Positions 1-5,483 of a stretch of DNA of 6,426 bases are shown here, in pieces. Both the position numbers and the translations under genes were made by a program. The stretch comes from an uncultured Sutterella sp. (GTDB taxonomy: Bacteria > Pseudomonadota > Gammaproteobacteria > Burkholderiales > Burkholderiaceae_F). The notes under the pieces were generated by a model. It did no database searches, was not told where the DNA came from, and saw nothing but the letters and a program-made list of their open reading frames with translations. Each line of letters opens with the position of its first letter. Position 1 is the first letter of the stretch. The stretch covers positions 2,272,419-2,278,844 of the forward strand of contig LR994475.1 in assembly GCA_905186105.1 (NCBI GenBank), read 5' to 3'.

Positions 1-597
1 AGCCTTCAAAGCGGCTGCATCTTTTTCTTGATCTTTCTTCAAAGCTTCCTCACGGGCACGGGCTTGTTCAGCTTCACGACGGGCGGCTTCCGCGCGTTCC
101 TGAGCAGCTTTACGCTCAGCTTCCTCGCGGGCACGGGCTTCCTGAGCACGACGCTCGGCTTCCGCACGAGCACGGGCTTCAGCTTCTTCGCGGGCACGTG
201 CCTCAGCAGCAGCCTTCTCTGCAGCTGCCTTTTCAGCAGCTTCACGGGCCAGACGTGCCTCTTCAGCGACACGTGCAGCTTCCTCGGCAAGAACCTGCGG
301 GTTCTTTACGAATACGCGCTTGCGACGCACTTCGACAGGAATCGCACGAGCTCGACCCGAGCCATCCTGCTGCTTAACGACGCTCTGTTCCTTGCGGGTG
401 ACAGTAATCTTGCGCTGAGAGCTTTGCGTACGTTCAACGCGAAGGCTATCAAGGAGACGTGCCATATCAGCTTCGCTGAGCACATCCGATTCACTTGCCT
501 TATTGACACCTGCAGCCTTAAGTTGCGCCAAGAGAGTCTTGGCAGCCACCTTAAGATCCTGCGCAAATTCGCTTACCGTTTTGCTGGTACCATAAAT
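1..597 (-). CDS. infB: Translation initiation factor IF-2, N-terminal part (runs off the window)
   Basis: IF-2 is the cytoplasmic GTPase that brings initiator tRNA to the 30S subunit. Only about 199 N-terminal codons are visible; the GTPase domain lies beyond base 1. Residues ~7-52 form the IF2_N domain (SEFAQDLKVAAKTLLAQL, then AAGVNKASESDVLSEAD). Residues ~65-102 match the IF2-associated region (RKITVTRKEQS, VEVRRKRVFVK). From ~103 onward there is a long Ala/Glu/Arg-rich, helical, highly charged linker with repeated ARAREEA units, typical of proteobacterial IF-2. The frame is open from a TAA at 601-603 to base 1. No ATG, GTG or TTG occurs before codon 17 (GTG, 547-549), which would cut into IF2_N. 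I place the start at ATT (595-597), 6 nt after an AAGGAG Shine-Dalgarno. An ATG at 591-593 is out of frame and stops after six codons. The start is uncertain: a one-base sequence error near GGTACC (586-591) would explain it equally well. Last gene of the rimP-nusA-infB cluster here. Confidence 0.93.
   Translation of the reverse strand, partial: MYGTSKTVSEFAQDLKVAAKTLLAQLKAAGVNKASESDVLSEADMARLLDSLRVERTQSSQRKITVTRKEQSVVKQQDGSGRARAIPVEVRRKRVFVKNPQVLAEEAARVAEEARLAREAAEKAAAEKAAAEARAREEAEARARAEAERRAQEARAREEAERKAAQERAEAARREAEQARAREEALKKDQEKDAAALKA
44..204 (-). repeat. Imperfect in-gene repeats coding for ARAREEA units of IF-2
   Basis: On the plus strand, close variants of GCTTCCTCGCGGGCACGGGC begin at 44, 119 and 182. 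They encode three ARAREEA units in the charged helical linker of IF-2. Related Ala/Glu/Arg codon strings fill the stretch between them and extend towards 285. The repeats stay in frame and belong to the gene. They are a likely source of length variation between strains. Confidence 0.7.
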
Positions 598-609
598 TCC
601 TTACTCCTT
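595..609 (-). promoter_or_regulatory. infB ribosome binding site with a putative ATT start
   Basis: AAGGAG lies at 604-609 on the minus strand. It is followed by an in-frame TAA (601-603), GGA, and then ATT (595-597), giving a 6-nt spacing. The only nearby ATG (591-593) would sit 10 nt from the same Shine-Dalgarno but encodes just MVPAKR before a stop. The ribosome binding site is convincing; the identity of the start codon is not. Confidence 0.5.
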
Positions 610-613
610 GATG

Positions 614-639
614 CACCCTTGAAGGTGTTATGACACCCC
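614..639 (-). promoter_or_regulatory. Two mutually exclusive hairpins just upstream of infB
   Basis: Read on the minus strand, GGGGTGT (633-639) can pair with ACACCTT (622-628) around a CATA loop, with two G-U pairs. Alternatively CACCT (623-627) can pair with GGGTG (614-618) around TCAA. Both use bases 623-627, so only one can form at a time. The second ends 5 nt before the Shine-Dalgarno. They could be a simple switch for ribosome access, but both are short and this is inference. Confidence 0.3.
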
Positions 640-831
640 TTAAGTCACCACAACACACTTCTTCGGCATGCATCTGCCGTGTCTATCAGCGCTAAAACCC
701 TAAGAGCCTAAAGCGCGACGCACGACGATTAATCTATTCGCGGTCGAAGACAAGGTTGGTTTGACTTATCAAAAGTCGGGGTGCCGTCTTCGCCTTACTG
801 CTTAAAGCACCCCAAATAACGCAAACGCTAG
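640..831 (-). other. nusA-infB spacer
   Basis: Together with the hairpins and RBS below it, this forms a 234-bp gap between the nusA stop and the infB start. That is long for two genes that are usually close in this operon. Apart from the terminator-like hairpin at 771-813 I see no ORF with coding character and no convincing promoter. TTGTCT followed by TAATCG on the minus strand is too weak to call. Confidence 0.5.
771..813 (-). terminator. Weak terminator-like hairpin between nusA and infB
   Basis: On the minus strand GGGGTGC (807-813) pairs with GCACCCC (778-784) across a 22-nt loop, followed by GAC and TTTT (771-774). The 7-bp GC-rich stem is good. The loop is large and the T-run short, so any termination would be partial. 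It could attenuate infB relative to nusA. Confidence 0.4.
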
Positions 832-2325
832 TTATTCAAACCAGTGTTCACGAGCGCGCATGATCAAGTCGCTAGCGCGTTCCGGCTCGATACCCGTCAT
901 TTCGACGAGATCGTCGGTCGCGAGTTCAGCCAAGTCGTCAAGGGTCTTCACACCCTGAGCAACGAGCTTGCTAGCGAGGTCGTTATCCATGCCTTCAAGA
1001 CCGAGCAACGGTTCATCAGCCTTACGAAGATTTTCTTCGCGGGTGATCGCATCGGCGAGCAACTTATTACGAGCACGCTGACGCAATTCATCAACCGTTT
1101 CATGGTCAAATGCGTCGATCGCATAGAGTTCCTTTTCAGGCACGTAGGCGATTTCTTCGATCGAGCTGAACCCTTCACCAATCAAGACATCAGCGGCAGC
1201 TTCGTCAATATCGAGGCTATCCATGAATTCAGCACGAATCTTAGCCACTTCTTCATCACGCTTTTGAGCGGCAACGGCTTCCGTCATGATGTTGATCTGC
1301 CAACCCGTCAATTCGGAGGCGAGGCGAACGTTCTGACCAGCGCGACCAATCGCGATCGCGAGGTTATCTTCGTCAACAACCACTTCCATCGTGTGGGTTT
1401 CTTCAAGCATCACGATCGAACGAACCTTAGCGGGCTCAAGAGCACCCACCACAAACTGAGCGGGATCTTCGTTCCAAGGCACGATGTCAACACGTTCGCC
1501 ACCGAGTTCATTCGTCACGGCATTGACGCGAGAGCCGCGCATACCAACACAGGTACCGATCGGATCGATACGGCGGTCACGGGCATAAACCGCGATCTTG
1601 GCACGCGTACCCGGGTCACGAGCGGCGGACTTGATTTCAAGCAAGCCTTCTTCAATTTCAGGCACTTCGAGTTCGAAGAGCTTCTTGATGAATTCAGGAG
1701 ACGTACGGGACAAGAAGACCTGCTGCCCCTTATTGGATTCACCAATATGGTCCACATAAGCACGAACACGGTCACCCGTGCGAAGGTTTTCGCGCGGGAT
1801 CATGTGGCTACGCGGCAAGCGAGCTTCCAAGCGACCGATTTCAACAATCGCGTCACCCTTGTCGATACGCTTAATGGTACCCGTCACGATGCTTTCGTTA
1901 CGGTCCAAGAATTCCTTGAGGATCTGTTCGCGTTCAGCGTCGCGAAGGCGCTGCAAAATCACCTGCTTAGCGTCCTGCGCAAAGCGACGACCCGTCGTAT
2001 CGACGTCGATCACTTCAATTTCGCGTTCGATAAAGTCGCCCACCTGGATTTCGGGGTATTCATCCACCACGTCCGAATACATTTCCTGGCGATCAGGTTC
2101 CTGAAGACCTTCATCATCAGCCACAACGAGCCAACGGCGAGCAGCCTTAAATTCCCCCGTCACGCGATCAACATGGACAACCACGTCGGCATCTTCACCG
2201 GGGAACTGGGCCTTCTTCACAGCGCTAGCAAGCGCAGCTTCGAGGACGCCGAAAACAGTATCCTTAGCAACATTCTTTTCGCTTGCGAGCACATCGACAA
2301 GCGCGAGCATTTCACGGCAGTTCAT
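832..2325 (-). CDS. nusA: Transcription termination/antitermination factor NusA
   Basis: NusA binds RNA polymerase and nascent RNA. It modulates pausing, intrinsic termination and, with other Nus factors, rRNA antitermination. The 497 residues match the usual ~495 of the proteobacterial long form. Visible in order: the N-terminal RNAP-binding domain (1 to ~130, [19 protein letters not shown]); an S1 domain (~144-208, [19 protein letters not shown]); KH1 (~235-300, with [14 protein letters not shown]); KH2 (~305-350, with [16 protein letters not shown]); and a C-terminal pair of acidic helix-hairpin-helix repeats (~365-497). The ATG at 2323-2325 follows AAAGG at a good distance and begins 5 nt after the rimP stop, so translation is probably coupled. 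The frame is intact, unlike rimP. It still contains unaltered GGTCG strings (for example near 914, 977, 1831 and 1988), which matters for the frameshift pattern seen elsewhere. A 496-residue antisense open frame is a shadow. Confidence 0.98.
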   Translation of the reverse strand: MNCREMLALVDVLASEKNVAKDTVFGVLEAALASAVKKAQFPGEDADVVVHVDRVTGEFKAARRWLVVADDEGLQEPDRQEMYSDVVDEYPEIQVGDFIEREIEVIDVDTTGRRFAQDAKQVILQRLRDAEREQILKEFLDRNESIVTGTIKRIDKGDAIVEIGRLEARLPRSHMIPRENLRTGDRVRAYVDHIGESNKGQQVFLSRTSPEFIKKLFELEVPEIEEGLLEIKSAARDPGTRAKIAVYARDRRIDPIGTCVGMRGSRVNAVTNELGGERVDIVPWNEDPAQFVVGALEPAKVRSIVMLEETHTMEVVVDEDNLAIAIGRAGQNVRLASELTGWQINIMTEAVAAQKRDEEVAKIRAEFMDSLDIDEAAADVLIGEGFSSIEEIAYVPEKELYAIDAFDHETVDELRQRARNKLLADAITREENLRKADEPLLGLEGMDNDLASKLVAQGVKTLDDLAELATDDLVEMTGIEPERASDLIMRAREHWFE

Positions 2326-2330
2326 GGAAA

Positions 2331-2893
2331 TTAACCTTTAAAGTTCAATTCAGCGAGAAGATTGGCACGATCCACATCGGAAAGCGGGAACGAGACTCGA
2401 ACGGGCGGCACGTCAGCCGTCTTCTTTTTACGATTGCGAAGCGCAGCAGCGCTCGGCGTACGAGCGATATCCACCTCAAAGAAGTCAAACGTAATGACTT
2501 CAGCACCGGATTCACCTTCAATACCGACAATACGGTACTTCGAGCTTACGGCGACCTGCTTCAGGGAAACCTTCGGCACGAAGCGGGGCAAACAACTCAA
2601 CGTGAGCGAGTTCACCAGCGAAACGCTCCCAATCACGAGCGCGCTTCAACGGGCGTTCAACCCCAGGCGAAGACACTTCAAGACGCTCGTAGGGAATATC
2701 TTCCACCGTAAACAGATGGGTGAGCTGGTCGCTCACACGTTCGCAGTCTTCGAGCGAAATACCGCCTTCGTACCGTCGTATCGATCGTTACGCGAACCAA
2801 ACCGCGGGCAAGGCGTTCGAGTTCAACGAACTCATAACCCATACCTTCGACGGTACGTTCAACGAGCTCGTTAAGCGCTCCGGAATTGGTCAT
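2331..2893 (-). pseudogene. rimP: Ribosome maturation factor RimP, frame broken twice
   Basis: RimP assists 30S subunit maturation. The gene is recognisable but spread over three frames. 2893 to ~2775 gives the N-terminal domain (LVERTVEGMGYEFVELERLA, VRVTIDT). ~2769-2539 gives [19 protein letters not shown] and the family hallmark [17 protein letters not shown]. ~2533-2331 gives the C-terminal SH3-like part ([18 protein letters not shown]) and the end LLAELNFKG. Each junction carries one surplus base at a GGTAC string: 2770-2774 (minus strand) and 2534-2538 (plus strand). Removing both gives 561 nt, a 186-residue product with no internal stop, longer than the ~150 of E. coli because of a basic linker (RNRKKKTADVPP). 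ATG 2893 lies 8 nt after AAGGAAG. Either a sequence artefact or a true pseudogene; I favour artefact, because both breaks share the same string and the flanking sequence is well conserved. Confidence 0.9.
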
Positions 2894-2911
2894 TGATCAA
2901 ACTTCCTTTTG

Positions 2912-2939
2912 AAAAAACAACCGATCGTCAATGGATCGG
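2912..2939 (-). terminator. Terminator-like hairpin T2 directly before rimP
   Basis: On the minus strand CCGATC (2934-2939) pairs with GATCGG (2921-2926) around a 7-nt loop. It is followed by TTGTTTTTT (2912-2920), and then almost at once by the rimP Shine-Dalgarno (2902-2908). The 6-bp stem is modest but the T-run is good. Its place, after T1 and immediately before the coding region, suggests an attenuator more than an end-of-operon terminator. Confidence 0.5.
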
Positions 2940-2942
2940 ATT

Positions 2943-3009
2943 GGGCAAAGACATCACTAAAGATGCCCCTGCAATGAGCGGGTAGATGACCACGCAACAC
3001 GAGGTCATC
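2943..3009 (-). promoter_or_regulatory. Two leader hairpins between terminators T1 and T2
   Basis: The first hairpin pairs GATGACC (3003-3009) with GGTCATC (2985-2991) around an 11-nt loop, a perfect 7-bp stem starting just after the T1 T-run. The second pairs GGGCA (2964-2968) with TGCCC (2943-2947), with an alternative CATC/GATG stem inside. Neither has its own T-run. With T1 and T2 they make the ~150 nt before rimP a nearly continuous series of hairpins. Confidence 0.45.
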
Positions 3010-3011
3010 CC

Positions 3012-3043
3012 AAAAAAATCAAAAAAATGGGCAAACGCCCATT
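3012..3043 (-). terminator. Strong intrinsic terminator T1 between rluB and rimP
   Basis: On the minus strand AATGGGC (3037-3043) pairs with GCCCATT (3026-3032) around a GTTT loop, followed by TTTTTTT, GA and another TTTTTTT (3012-3018). It is the best-formed terminator in the window after the two flanking the tRNA gene. It lies 119 nt before the rimP start and downstream of a good promoter. It may end a small RNA or act as an attenuator of rimP-nusA-infB; it also ends read-through from rluB. Its left arm overlaps a competing long-range pairing (3040-3044 with 3238-3242). Confidence 0.85.
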
Positions 3044-3242
3044 CGAAACCCTTTGTTGTCGGCGGTCCGTCTACAGCCTCATGCGTTCGAAACAACTCTA
3101 CGCAGCCTCGGGATTCTCTTTCCGACAGGGTAACAGTCTTGTAAAACACGACAAAACTGCCTGAACCTCTTCAATGAAAACACGCAACCTCACGTTTGCT
3201 TGAGATGCGTACGAACGATGCCGCCAAGGGTTTTCATGAATG
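3040..3242 (-). ncRNA. Structured leader RNA or small RNA upstream of rimP (unrecognised)
   Basis: About 200 nt between a promoter and terminator T1 can fold as a closed multibranch structure. Nested pairings on the minus strand are CATTC (3238-3242) with GAATG (3040-3044), AAACCCTT (3226-3233) with AAGGGTTT (3046-3053), and GGCGG (3221-3225) with CCGCC (3061-3065). Inside are local hairpins: ACGCA/TGCGT with CTCA/TGAG (3181-3211), and a 9-bp stem at 3134-3159 (CAGTTTTGT with ACAAGACTG, one G-U). Smaller stems occur near 3100-3125 and 3070-3095. I do not recognise it as 6S, tmRNA, SRP RNA or a known riboswitch. A rimP leader attenuator has been described in other proteobacteria, and this position fits such a role. 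Two minus-strand open frames here (2928-3149, 3098-3292) look like chance. Confidence 0.5.
3190..3237 (-). CDS. Possible 15-residue leader peptide
   Basis: An ATG at 3235-3237, 5 nt after AGGGG, opens a frame for MKTLGGIVRTHLKQT and ends in TGA. It would be the first ORF on the transcript from the promoter at 3249-3277. The start lies within the strand that forms the closing helix of the leader structure, so translation could disturb folding. There is no codon-run logic like that of amino-acid attenuators. Weak; it may be chance. Confidence 0.15.
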   Translation of the reverse strand: MKTLGGIVRTHLKQT

Positions 3243-3248
3243 CCCCTG

Positions 3249-3277
3249 ATTGTAGGAGAAAACGCGCCCCCATGCAA
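3249..3277 (-). promoter_or_regulatory. Promoter for the rimP-nusA-infB leader
   Basis: On the minus strand TTGCAT (3272-3277), a 17-nt spacer and TACAAT (3249-3254) form a sigma70-type promoter. The -10 matches the consensus at 5 of 6 positions; the -35 keeps TTG only. Transcription would start near 3241-3243, where the nested RNA pairing begins. It lies 44 bp beyond the rluB stop. Confidence 0.55.
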
Positions 3278-3321
3278 GTGCCGTAAGCGCATTTTTCTCC
3301 TAACAGGATGGGACGCTTCCT

Positions 3322-4569
3322 TTATTGACGACCGCCCTGACGACGTCGCTGCGTCGGACGATCACTCATATCACGCGCTTCCCAAAGAGGAACCCCCGTG
3401 CGATCCGAACGCCCTGACTTAAAGCGCGTCCCACGCCGGGCTTCGCGAGCCTCTTCTTGAAGTTCAACACGTGCACGAGCGCGAGCCTTTTCACGAGCCA
3501 CGTACTTTTCGTACTTTTTGGCTTCAGCCTTAGCAGGTGCCGTAGCAGCCATCTTCTTTTCGGCTTCGTCAAGATCCATCATCCAAGCGCGAACTTCTTC
3601 TGGCGTCAACTCCATACGCTTGCCGCGTGGCAAAGTCTTGGGAAGCGACACCGCGCCATAACGCACGCGGATCAAACGCGAAACCGTCATCCCCACGGCT
3701 TCGAACATACGGCGAACTTCACGATTACGGTACTTCACGGATCTGAACGAGATACCAGTGATTCATCCCCGTGCCGCCCTGGTCTTCGAGCTTATCGAAT
3801 TTAGCAATACCGTCCTCAAGTTCGATACCCTGCTGCAACTGAAGCATCTGTTCAGCTTCGAGTTCACCAATCACACGCACAGCATATTCGCGATCGATTT
3901 CGTAGCGAGGATGCATTAAACGGTTCGCCAAAGCGCCCGACGTCGTAAAGAGTAACAACCCTTCGGTATTAAAGTCCAAACGCCCCACAGCGACCCAACG
4001 AGCCCCAGAGACGCGTGGCAAACGCGCGAACACCGAAGGACGACCTTCTGGGTCATCACGCGACACAATTTCACCCGCCATCTTGTGGTACATCAAAACG
4101 CGAGGCGTCGCCGATGCAGGCATACTACGACGCACCAAACGGTACTTCAACGCGAACCATGTCAGCGGTACGTCACACGGTCGCCCACCGTTGCCGTCTG
4201 ACCGTTCACCGTCACCACACCAGAGGCAATCAACGCTTCCATGTCACGACGAGAACCTAGTCCCGCGTCAGCCAATACCTTTTGAAGCTTTTCCGTTGGC
4301 AAGTCCACGGGGGTCTGCTGCTTACGGGCTCGATCAATAATATCTAAAGCGATCGGACGATCAGCAAAGCCAGCATACCCGTCAGCCTCGGCTTCCATAT
4401 GACCGAATGCGGCGCGCGGAGACGCTAAATCAGCACGCTCTGAAAACGGCGCTTCTTCACGCTGTCGACGCATGCGCGGGAGATTCCCTTCGCCAGGACG
4501 ACGAAACGGCGTACGCTTACGTTCACTCTGTTGCGGACGACGACCGCGCGTGTTATTCGTGTTTCTCAA
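3322..4569 (-). pseudogene. rluB: 23S rRNA pseudouridine synthase RluB, frame broken three times
   Basis: RluB/RsuA-family enzymes isomerise uridine in rRNA. Order of parts: a basic, Arg-rich N-terminal extension (1 to ~85); an S4 RNA-binding domain (~93-135, [33 protein letters not shown]); the synthase domain with the catalytic aspartate in [11 protein letters not shown] (Asp codon 3974-3976) and [12 protein letters not shown]; the hallmark [12 protein letters not shown]; and a basic, lysine- and arginine-rich C-terminal tail. The pieces lie in successive frames, with one surplus base at GGTAC strings 4167-4171, 4141-4145 and 3729-3733. Without them the ORF is 1245 nt (414 residues) with no internal stop. 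At the last site the family motif EGRNREVRR is expected, so GAA GGT CGT AAT has become GAA GTACCGT AAT. Start: TTG 4567-4569, 7 nt after AAGGAG, inside the scpB end. Family member RluB is chosen over RluE/RsuA from the neighbours and the extensions. Confidence 0.9.
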
Positions 4570-5167
4570 AATCAATCTCCTTCTGAAGAGGCACTAGCTC
4601 TTCGTCCGTCACCGCATCTCGCGGATCTCCCACCGACAATAAAAAGTCGGGCAAAGTCTCGGCTTCAAGACTTGGCAGATCTGCAAGACTTTTGAGACCG
4701 AGGTCATTCAAAAATTGTTTTGTGGTACCTAGTAAAGCTGGTCGACCAGGACTTTCACGGTACCCTACCGTTTCAATCCAGCCTCTTTCTTCAAACTGAC
4801 GTAAGGTCGCTGGATTAATCGTCACCCCACGAAGCTCTTCGATATCACCACGTGTGACGGGTTGACGATACGCCACAATCGCTAACGTCTCCATCGCAGC
4901 ACGCGTATACCGTTGAGGCTTTTCCTCGGTAAGGCGAAGCAAATAAGTGCCTGCATCTACCGCCGTTTGAAATCGCCATCCATCAGTTAACTCCACCAAA
5001 ACCATAGCTCTCGAAGCCCAAAAAGTCTGTAGCGTTAAGAGATGTTCTTTAATGGTTTTCGCACTCAATCGATCGTCAAACAACCGACGCAGATCTCGCA
5101 CCGACACCGGTCGTTGGGCACTTAAAAGTGCCGCCTCGATGATGTATTGAGGATCTATAGAAGGCAT
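4553..5167 (-). CDS. scpB: Segregation and condensation protein ScpB
   Basis: ScpB is a winged-helix (kite) protein that binds the kleisin ScpA and Smc in the bacterial condensin complex on the nucleoid. The 204-residue product has the two expected winged-helix halves. The N-terminal half is [19 protein letters not shown] to DGWRFQT. The C-terminal half carries the family signatures [35 protein letters not shown] and [11 protein letters not shown], then an acidic tail. I chose ATG 5165-5167 because homologues start close before the IIEAALL helix; it has no clear Shine-Dalgarno. TTG 5189-5191 in the same frame is possible, but it directly abuts GGAG. scpA is not adjacent. The gene contains GGTACC twice (near 4724 and 4760) in frame, so that string is not itself damaging. 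It overlaps rluB by 17 nt. Confidence 0.95.
   Translation of the reverse strand: MPSIDPQYIIEAALLSAQRPVSVRDLRRLFDDRLSAKTIKEHLLTLQTFWASRAMVLVELTDGWRFQTAVDAGTYLLRLTEEKPQRYTRAAMETLAIVAYRQPVTRGDIEELRGVTINPATLRQFEERGWIETVGYRESPGRPALLGTTKQFLNDLGLKSLADLPSLEAETLPDFLLSVGDPRDAVTDEELVPLQKEIDFEKHE
4577..4582 (-). promoter_or_regulatory. rluB Shine-Dalgarno inside scpB
   Basis: AAGGAG on the minus strand lies within the last codons of scpB. It is 7 nt from TTG (4567-4569) and only 1 nt from another in-frame TTG (4573-4575), so the former is the better start. The 17-nt overlap with scpB suggests translational coupling. Confidence 0.65.
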
Positions 5168-5199
5168 ATCGACAGCAAATTGAAGCAGCAACTCCGCTC

Positions 5200-5205
5200 A
5201 TTGTA
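5200..5205 (-). promoter_or_regulatory. Possible -10 element for scpB
   Basis: TACAAT on the minus strand (5 of 6 consensus) lies about 33 bp before the scpB ATG and just downstream of the tRNA-Ser terminator, where a new promoter is needed. No good -35 is seen at the right distance, since the expected place is the T-rich terminator tail. Transcription would begin near 5192. Confidence 0.3.
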
Positions 5206-5219
5206 AGAAATGCAGCGAA

Positions 5220-5258
5220 CAAAAGAAAGATCCCGCAGACCTAATGCTCTACGGGATC
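5220..5258 (-). terminator. Intrinsic terminator of the tRNA-Ser unit
   Basis: On the minus strand GATCCCGTAGA (5248-5258) pairs with TCTGCGGGATC (5229-5239), 11 bp with one T-G pair, around an 8-nt loop. It is followed by TTTCTTTTGTT. This is a strong stem with a slightly interrupted T-run. It separates the tRNA from scpB. Confidence 0.85.
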
Positions 5259-5267
5259 CCTATCTGT

Positions 5268-5315
5268 GTTGACCATCAAGGGTCAACCATGACTCAGGCT
5301 CATCTGCTGGGTCAT
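5268..5315 (-). other. Two hairpins in the tRNA-Ser 3' trailer
   Basis: Just downstream of the tRNA 3' end, ATGAC (5311-5315) pairs with GTCAT (5289-5293), with an inner CAG/CTG stem across one mismatch. Then GTTGACC (5281-5287) pairs perfectly with GGTCAAC (5268-5274) around a 6-nt loop. With the terminator stem this makes three hairpins in ~95 nt of trailer, which would be released when the tRNA 3' end is processed. Confidence 0.55.
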
Positions 5316-5324
5316 CTATAAACC

Positions 5325-5415
5325 TGGCGGAAGGAGTGGGATTTGAACCCACGATACGGTATAACCGTATACCGGATTTCGAGTCCGGCGCATTCGACCT
5401 CTCTGCCATCCTTCC
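5325..5415 (-). tRNA. tRNA-Ser, anticodon CGA (reads UCG)
   Basis: The 91-nt gene includes an encoded CCA (5325-5327) after discriminator G. The acceptor stem GGAAGGA (5409-5415) pairs with TCCTTCC (5329-5335). The anticodon stem-loop CCGGA-CTCGAAA-TCCGG has anticodon CGA at 5379-5381. A long class II variable arm (ATACGG...CCGTAT, 5-nt loop) and the T-loop GGTTCAAATCC are present. Long variable arm plus CGA identifies serine. It lies directly downstream of the gene for its own synthetase, but has its own promoter and terminator. Confidence 0.97.
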
Positions 5416-5431
5416 ATCATCTGCTGATGAT
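5416..5431 (-). other. Hairpin abutting the tRNA-Ser 5' end
   Basis: On the minus strand ATCATC (5426-5431) pairs with GATGAT (5416-5421) around AGCA. The stem ends exactly where RNase P would cut to make the tRNA 5' end. It makes up most of the short leader after the predicted transcription start. Its role, if any, is unknown. Confidence 0.4.
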
Positions 5432-5441
5432 TAGAGGTTGA

Positions 5442-5470
5442 ATATTACAGAACCTCGCCTGTTTTGTCAA
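5442..5470 (-). promoter_or_regulatory. tRNA-Ser promoter
   Basis: On the minus strand TTGACA (5465-5470, perfect -35), a 17-nt spacer and TAATAT (5442-5447, 4 of 6) form the best promoter in the window. The start would fall near 5435, giving a leader of about 20 nt before the tRNA. It lies between the serS terminator and the tRNA, so the tRNA is transcribed on its own. Confidence 0.8.
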
Positions 5471-5483
5471 CGAAGGAGCAATG

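Noticed and set aside
28..633. Plus-strand open frame of 201 residues, rich in Phe, Ser and Leu, opposite infB
   Set aside because: Its composition is the complement of the Ala/Glu/Arg repeat of IF-2. The minus frame carries clear IF2_N homology.
844..2334. Plus-strand open frame of 496 residues opposite nusA
   Set aside because: It mirrors the whole nusA gene, has no protein-family features, and arises from codon bias on the opposite strand; nusA itself is beyond doubt.
3040..3242. 6S RNA, SRP RNA, or an FMN or cobalamin riboswitch
   Set aside because: The conserved sequence elements of these families that I could recall are not present, although paired ends and length resemble 6S in outline.
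2928..3292. Two minus-strand open frames (2928-3149 and 3098-3292) between rluB and rimP
   Set aside because: They run through terminator T1 or the structured leader, have no family features or good ribosome binding sites, and overlap each other in different frames.
2534..4171. Programmed +1 frameshifting or a four-base GUAC codon in rimP and rluB
   Set aside because: The phase of GTAC relative to the codons differs between sites (GAA-GTAC-CGT versus ACG-TACC-GCT), and one site has the string in the opposite orientation. A translational mechanism would need a constant phase and strand.
1551..4765. GGTACC occurrences in nusA (about 1554 and 1875) and scpB (about 4724 and 4760) as further damaged sites
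   Set aside because: All are in frame and encode conserved residues (PIGTC, VTGTI, LLGTT, VGYRE), so they are natural.
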